From NCBI GenBank assembly GCA_029264225.1, contig JARICB010000166.1:1-17034 (forward strand): a DNA stretch of 17,034 nt. Direction: 5' to 3'. This document shows positions 13,590 to 17,034 of this stretch, piece by piece (position 1 is the stretch's first letter; the number at the start of each line of letters is the position of its first letter). The DNA comes from Nocardioides sp. GTDB taxonomy: Bacteria > Actinomycetota > Actinomycetes > Propionibacteriales > Nocardioidaceae. The notes under the pieces were generated by a model. It did no database searches. It was not told the origin of the DNA and saw only the letters and a program-made list of their open reading frames with translations. Made by a program: the position numbers and the translations under genes.

Positions 13590-16500
13590 TCACATCGTTG
13601 GGTCGGTCCACGCCAGTTGCGCTGCCTCGACACCCTTGTCGCGGGTGACCACTCGGGCCCGGCCGGGGGGTGCCGGCTGGGGACGCAGGTTGCCGATCAG
13701 GGCTCCCTCGTCGCGGGGCCCGGAGAGCAGCACCCCCGGCATGGCGAGGTCGCGCAGCGACTGGATGACCGGTTCGTACGCCGCCCGCGAGGCGCCGCCG
13801 ACCCGGCGAGCGACCACGACGTGCAGGCCGGTGTCGCGCGCCTGCGCCATCAACGGCTGCAGCGCCACCACCGGCGACGACTGCTGGGTCGCCACGAGGT
13901 CGTAGTCATCGACCACGACGAACACCTCGGCACCGGTCCACCATGACCGGTTGCGCAGTTGCTCGGGGGTCACATCGGGCCCCGGGATCCGGCTCTCCAG
14001 GTAGGCCGCGATGTCCTTCAGGGTTGGCGTGGCCTGGGTAGCCGACGTGAGGTAGTTGAGCAGGTATTCCTCCGGCACCTCACCGAGCAGCGAACGCCGG
14101 TAGTCGACCAGCACGATCTGGGCCTCCTTGGGCGTGCGGGTGCGCATGACCTCCTGCACGTAGTTGCGCAGGAGGGCGCTCTTGCCCGACTGGCCGTCGC
14201 CGTAGATGAGCAGGTGCGGCTCGGCATTGACGTCGAGGGCGACCGGTGCGAGTTCCTTCTCGTTGATGCCGATCAGGATGCGCGACGGGTCGATCTTGCG
14301 GCGCAGGGCGTCGTCGCGGATCGTGTCGAGGGTGACCTTCTCCGGCAGCAGCCGAAGCTTCGGCCCGGGAGCGCCCGTCCAGGCCGCCTTGGCTCGGGCG
14401 ATGAGGTCGTCGACTCCATCACCCAGGGTGTCCGCGTCGCCGTCGGCGTCGATGCGGGGCAGCGCCCCCAGGAAGTGCAGCTTGCTCGGGACCAGACCGC
14501 GCCCGGGGCGCCCGGTCGGCACCAGCGCTGCGACCTTGCGGTCGATCTCGGAATCGACCGGGTCGCCGAGGCGCAGCTCGAGCTTGGAACCGAAGATGTC
14601 GCGCATGGCCGCGCGGAAGTCGGCCCACCGACCGGACGCGGCGATGATGTGGAGGCCGAAGGTCAGGCCGCGGGCCGCCAACTGCTGGAGCTCCATCTCG
14701 AGGTCGTCGAACTCGGCGCGCAGGGTGCCCCAGCCTTCTATGACGAGGAAGACGTCGCCCCACCCGTCGTCGACCCGGCCGGCGGCTCGACGGCTCCGGT
14801 AGGTCTCGATGGAGTCGATCCCGTTGTTGCGGAAGTAGGCCTCGCGACGGTCGACCACGCCCTGGATCTCGGCCACCACGCGGCGTACGACATCGGGCTC
14901 GGAGCGGGTGGCAACACCAGCCACGTGCGGGAACTCGGCCATCGGGGCGAAGGTGCCGCCACCGAAGTCGAGCACGAAGAACTGCGACTCCGCCGGGGTG
15001 GAGACCAGGCCCATGCTGGCCACGATCGTGCGCAGCAGGGTGCTCTTGCCCGAGCGTGGCCCACCTACGACGGCGACGTGTCCCGCAGCACCCGAGAGGT
15101 TGAGCGTCATCGTGTCGCGTCGCTGTTCGCGCGGGCGGTCGACGGTCCCCAGGGGGATGACCAGCCCGCTGAGCTTGCGCCACTGTTGGGAGACCAGACC
15201 CAGCTCGGGGTCCTCGGCCAGGTCGGGCATCAGGTCGTCGAGGGTGTCGGGGACGTCCAGCGGCGGTAGCCACACCTGATGGGCGGGCTCGCCGGCACCG
15301 ATCATCCGGCTGACGGCGATGTCGAGCAGGGAGGGCTGTTCGCCCCGGTGTTCGCCCTCCTGCTCGATAGCGGCCGACGCGTCGTCCGAGGTCGTCTCCA
15401 GGGGCTCGAGGGAACGCACCTCGGAGATGGTGAACGGCAAGATGCCGCGGACCAGCCCACCCTCGTCGCGCTTGACTCGCGCTCGACCGCTGGGCGGTCC
15501 CGAGACGTACGCCGCCTTGAACCGCAGCAGGGTCGATTGGTCGGGCTTCAGGTAACCCAGGCCGGGGACGGCGGGCAGTTCGTAGGCGTCGGGGACACCG
15601 AGGACGGTGCGTGACTCGGCGGAGGAGAAGGTGCGAAGACCGACCCGGTAGGACAGGTGCGACTCCAAGCCACGAAGCCTGCCCTCCTCCAGACGCTGGG
15701 AGGCCAGGAGCAGGTGCAGGCCGAGCGAGCGACCGAGGCGACCGATCGCGACGAACAGGTCGATGAACTCCGGCTTGGCCGAGAGCATCTCGGAGAACTC
15801 GTCGACCACGATGAACAGCGACGGCATCGGCACCAGATCCTCGCCGTTGGCGCGGGCCTTCTCGTAGTCACGGACCGAGGCGTAGTTTCCGGCGTCGCGG
15901 AGGAGCTCTTGTCGTCGGGTCATCTCACCCGAGAGCGCGTCCTGCATCCGGTCGACGAGGGTGAGCTCGTTGGCGAGGTTGGTGATCACTGCGGACACGT
16001 GCGGCATGTCGGCCATGCCAGCGAAGGTCGCCCCACCCTTGAAGTCGACGAGCACGAGGTTGAGCTGCTCGGAAGAGTGCGTCATCGTCAGACCAAGCAC
16101 CAGGGTGCGGAGGAACTCCGACTTCCCGGATCCGGTCGCACCGATGCAGAGCCCGTGCGGGCCCATGCCCTGCTGGGCCGACTCTTTGATGTCGAGGTGG
16201 ATCAGGCCGCCGGTGTCACCGATGCCGATCGGCACCCGGAGCCGGTCGCGAGCCGGTCGCGGTCGCCAGGCGGTGGCCGGGTCGAAGGTGTGGATGTCGC
16301 CGAGGCCGAGCAACTCCATGTGGTCGGGCGCAGCACTGGTGATGTCAACCGCGCCGGAGCCGGAGGCCTCCGCGCTGATCGTCTTCAGTGGGGCCAACCG
16401 GCGGGCGAACGCCTCGGCCGTGGCCAGCTCGCACTGGTCGATGAGGGCCTTGACCGGCTCCTCGCGCACGCGCACGGCCAGGATAGGGAGCTTGGCCAGT

Positions 16501-17034
16501 TCACCGGGTCCGTCGGTGAACTGCAACCGCAACCGGGTGGAATCCTCGAGTTCGTCCCAGCGCGACGGCAGGTCGAGCAGGGTCACACCGTGCAGGCCGT
16601 CGGGGGGTACGACGTGATTGCCGAGCGGCAGTTGGCCGCCGTCGATCACCAGCAGGATGTGGGGCGTCGGTGGACGCTCGTCGGCACCGAAGCGGGGCCG
16701 GTCGTTGAGGTCGGGCGGCAGCAGGGCGCCCAGATCGTCGATGGAGGTGGCCACCAGCCGGCGCGGGCCGACCGCGTCGACCTCGCGGGAGCTCTGGGCG
16801 TGGGGGAGCCACTTGATCCAGTCCCAGTGGGTCAGGTTGGCTTCGGAACTGAGGACCGCGACGACGAGCTGGTCGGGGTTGTGGAAGGTCGTGGCCGAGC
16901 AGATCATCGCCCGCGCCGCCGACCTGGCAGCCTCTTCGGGACCACAGATCTCCACCCGGTCGAAGGCCCGCAGGTCGATCGACGCTGGCAGGTTGGGCTG
17001 GAGACGGTGTACGACCAGCAGTCGGTGGAGGGCT
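13590..17034 (-). CDS. eccC: Type VII secretion FtsK/SpoIIIE ATPase EccC, 5' end outside the window
   Basis: At least 1147 residues are visible and the frame is open to the right edge. The GTG at 16955 is an internal valine codon, because the residues before it (LHRLLVVHRLQPNLPASIDLRAFDR) are typical EccC sequence. The N-terminal membrane part is missing. Three ATPase domains follow: Walker A GATGSGKS (16119-16142) with Walker B FIVVDEFSEM; Walker A GGPRSGKS (15042-15065) with a degenerate Walker B (FLVIEGW, lacking the acidic pair); and Walker A GDGQSGKS (14178-14201) with VVVDDYD. EccC is the motor of the ESX machine and its last ATPase binds the secretion signal of WXG100-type substrates. 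EccCa and EccCb are fused here. The rest of the ESX locus should lie to the right. It is convergent with the NTF2-like gene. Confidence 0.95.
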   Translation of the reverse strand, partial: ALHRLLVVHRLQPNLPASIDLRAFDRVEICGPEEAARSAARAMICSATTFHNPDQLVVAVLSSEANLTHWDWIKWLPHAQSSREVDAVGPRRLVATSIDDLGALLPPDLNDRPRFGADERPPTPHILLVIDGGQLPLGNHVVPPDGLHGVTLLDLPSRWDELEDSTRLRLQFTDGPGELAKLPILAVRVREEPVKALIDQCELATAEAFARRLAPLKTISAEASGSGAVDITSAAPDHMELLGLGDIHTFDPATAWRPRPARDRLRVPIGIGDTGGLIHLDIKESAQQGMGPHGLCIGATGSGKSEFLRTLVLGLTMTHSSEQLNLVLVDFKGGATFAGMADMPHVSAVITNLANELTLVDRMQDALSGEMTRRQELLRDAGNYASVRDYEKARANGEDLVPMPSLFIVVDEFSEMLSAKPEFIDLFVAIGRLGRSLGLHLLLASQRLEEGRLRGLESHLSYRVGLRTFSSAESRTVLGVPDAYELPAVPGLGYLKPDQSTLLRFKAAYVSGPPSGRARVKRDEGGLVRGILPFTISEVRSLEPLETTSDDASAAIEQEGEHRGEQPSLLDIAVSRMIGAGEPAHQVWLPPLDVPDTLDDLMPDLAEDPELGLVSQQWRKLSGLVIPLGTVDRPREQRRDTMTLNLSGAAGHVAVVGGPRSGKSTLLRTIVASMGLVSTPAESQFFVLDFGGGTFAPMAEFPHVAGVATRSEPDVVRRVVAEIQGVVDRREAYFRNNGIDSIETYRSRRAAGRVDDGWGDVFLVIEGWGTLRAEFDDLEMELQQLAARGLTFGLHIIAASGRWADFRAAMRDIFGSKLELRLGDPVDSEIDRKVAALVPTGRPGRGLVPSKLHFLGALPRIDADGDADTLGDGVDDLIARAKAAWTGAPGPKLRLLPEKVTLDTIRDDALRRKIDPSRILIGINEKELAPVALDVNAEPHLLIYGDGQSGKSALLRNYVQEVMRTRTPKEAQIVLVDYRRSLLGEVPEEYLLNYLTSATQATPTLKDIAAYLESRIPGPDVTPEQLRNRSWWTGAEVFVVVDDYDLVATQQSSPVVALQPLMAQARDTGLHVVVARRVGGASRAAYEPVIQSLRDLAMPGVLLSGPRDEGALIGNLRPQPAPPGRARVVTRDKGVEAAQLAWTDPTM

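Noticed and set aside
16953..16955. GTG at 16955 as the start of EccC
   Set aside because: The frame continues upstream to the window edge with residues typical of EccC, so the true start is outside.

Overview
The window is high-GC, densely packed DNA from an actinobacterium. A type VII (ESX) secretion ATPase, an EspG-like chaperone with a WXG100-type protein, a KstR-type operator in front of a ketosteroid dehydrogenase, and several apparently leaderless genes with TAnnnT -10 boxes at the start codon all point that way. Codon use and gene content suggest the Nocardioidaceae/Propionibacteriales, but this is an impression and not a phylogenetic result.

Layout, left to right. (1) 1-112: a short edge with one hairpin. 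113-598 (-): a small two-helix membrane protein with a PH-like domain. 658-745 (+): tRNA-Ser(UGA) with its own promoter and a strong hairpin in its leader. (2) 780-3070 (+): a MoxR-type AAA+ ATPase overlapping by 4 nt a CoxE-like von Willebrand A protein, a classic metal-cofactor or complex-maturation pair. (3) 3090-5831 (-): a tightly coupled three-gene type VII secretion module, in transcription order a WXG100-like protein with a W-H-G turn, an EspG-like chaperone, and an alpha/beta-hydrolase with an N-terminal helical domain carrying a YxxxD motif. (4) 5921-8603 (-): a FAD-dependent ketosteroid dehydrogenase, best matched to the delta4-(5alpha) type, followed by a class I/II aminotransferase. 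An exact match to the KstR operator consensus overlaps its promoter. (5) 8637-9047: an intergenic array of seven 52-bp repeats, each containing an inverted repeat. (6) 9096-10607 (+): a CPA1-type cation/proton antiporter with a C-terminal TrkA_C domain. (7) 10620-11419 (-) and 11512-13571 (+): two divergent operons sharing a 92-nt region with a 15-bp palindrome. Leftward are a small ParB-like-motif protein and a LytR_C membrane protein. Rightward are a HerA-like (DUF853) ATPase and an NTF2/SnoaL-like protein. (8) 13590 to the right edge (-): the C-terminal three-ATPase portion of EccC, running out of the window.

The most interesting parts are the secretion triad, the steroid-regulated operon upstream of it on the same strand, and the repeat array. 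The triad resembles a PE/PPE/EspG arrangement rebuilt from non-PE/PPE proteins: WxG on one partner, YxxxD on the other, with the chaperone gene between them. EccC at 13590-17034 shows that an ESX machine exists in this genome. The five leftward genes from 8603 to 3090 have gaps of only 13, 89 and 1 nt and one 4-nt overlap, so steroid-dependent read-through into the secretion triad is possible, but unproven.
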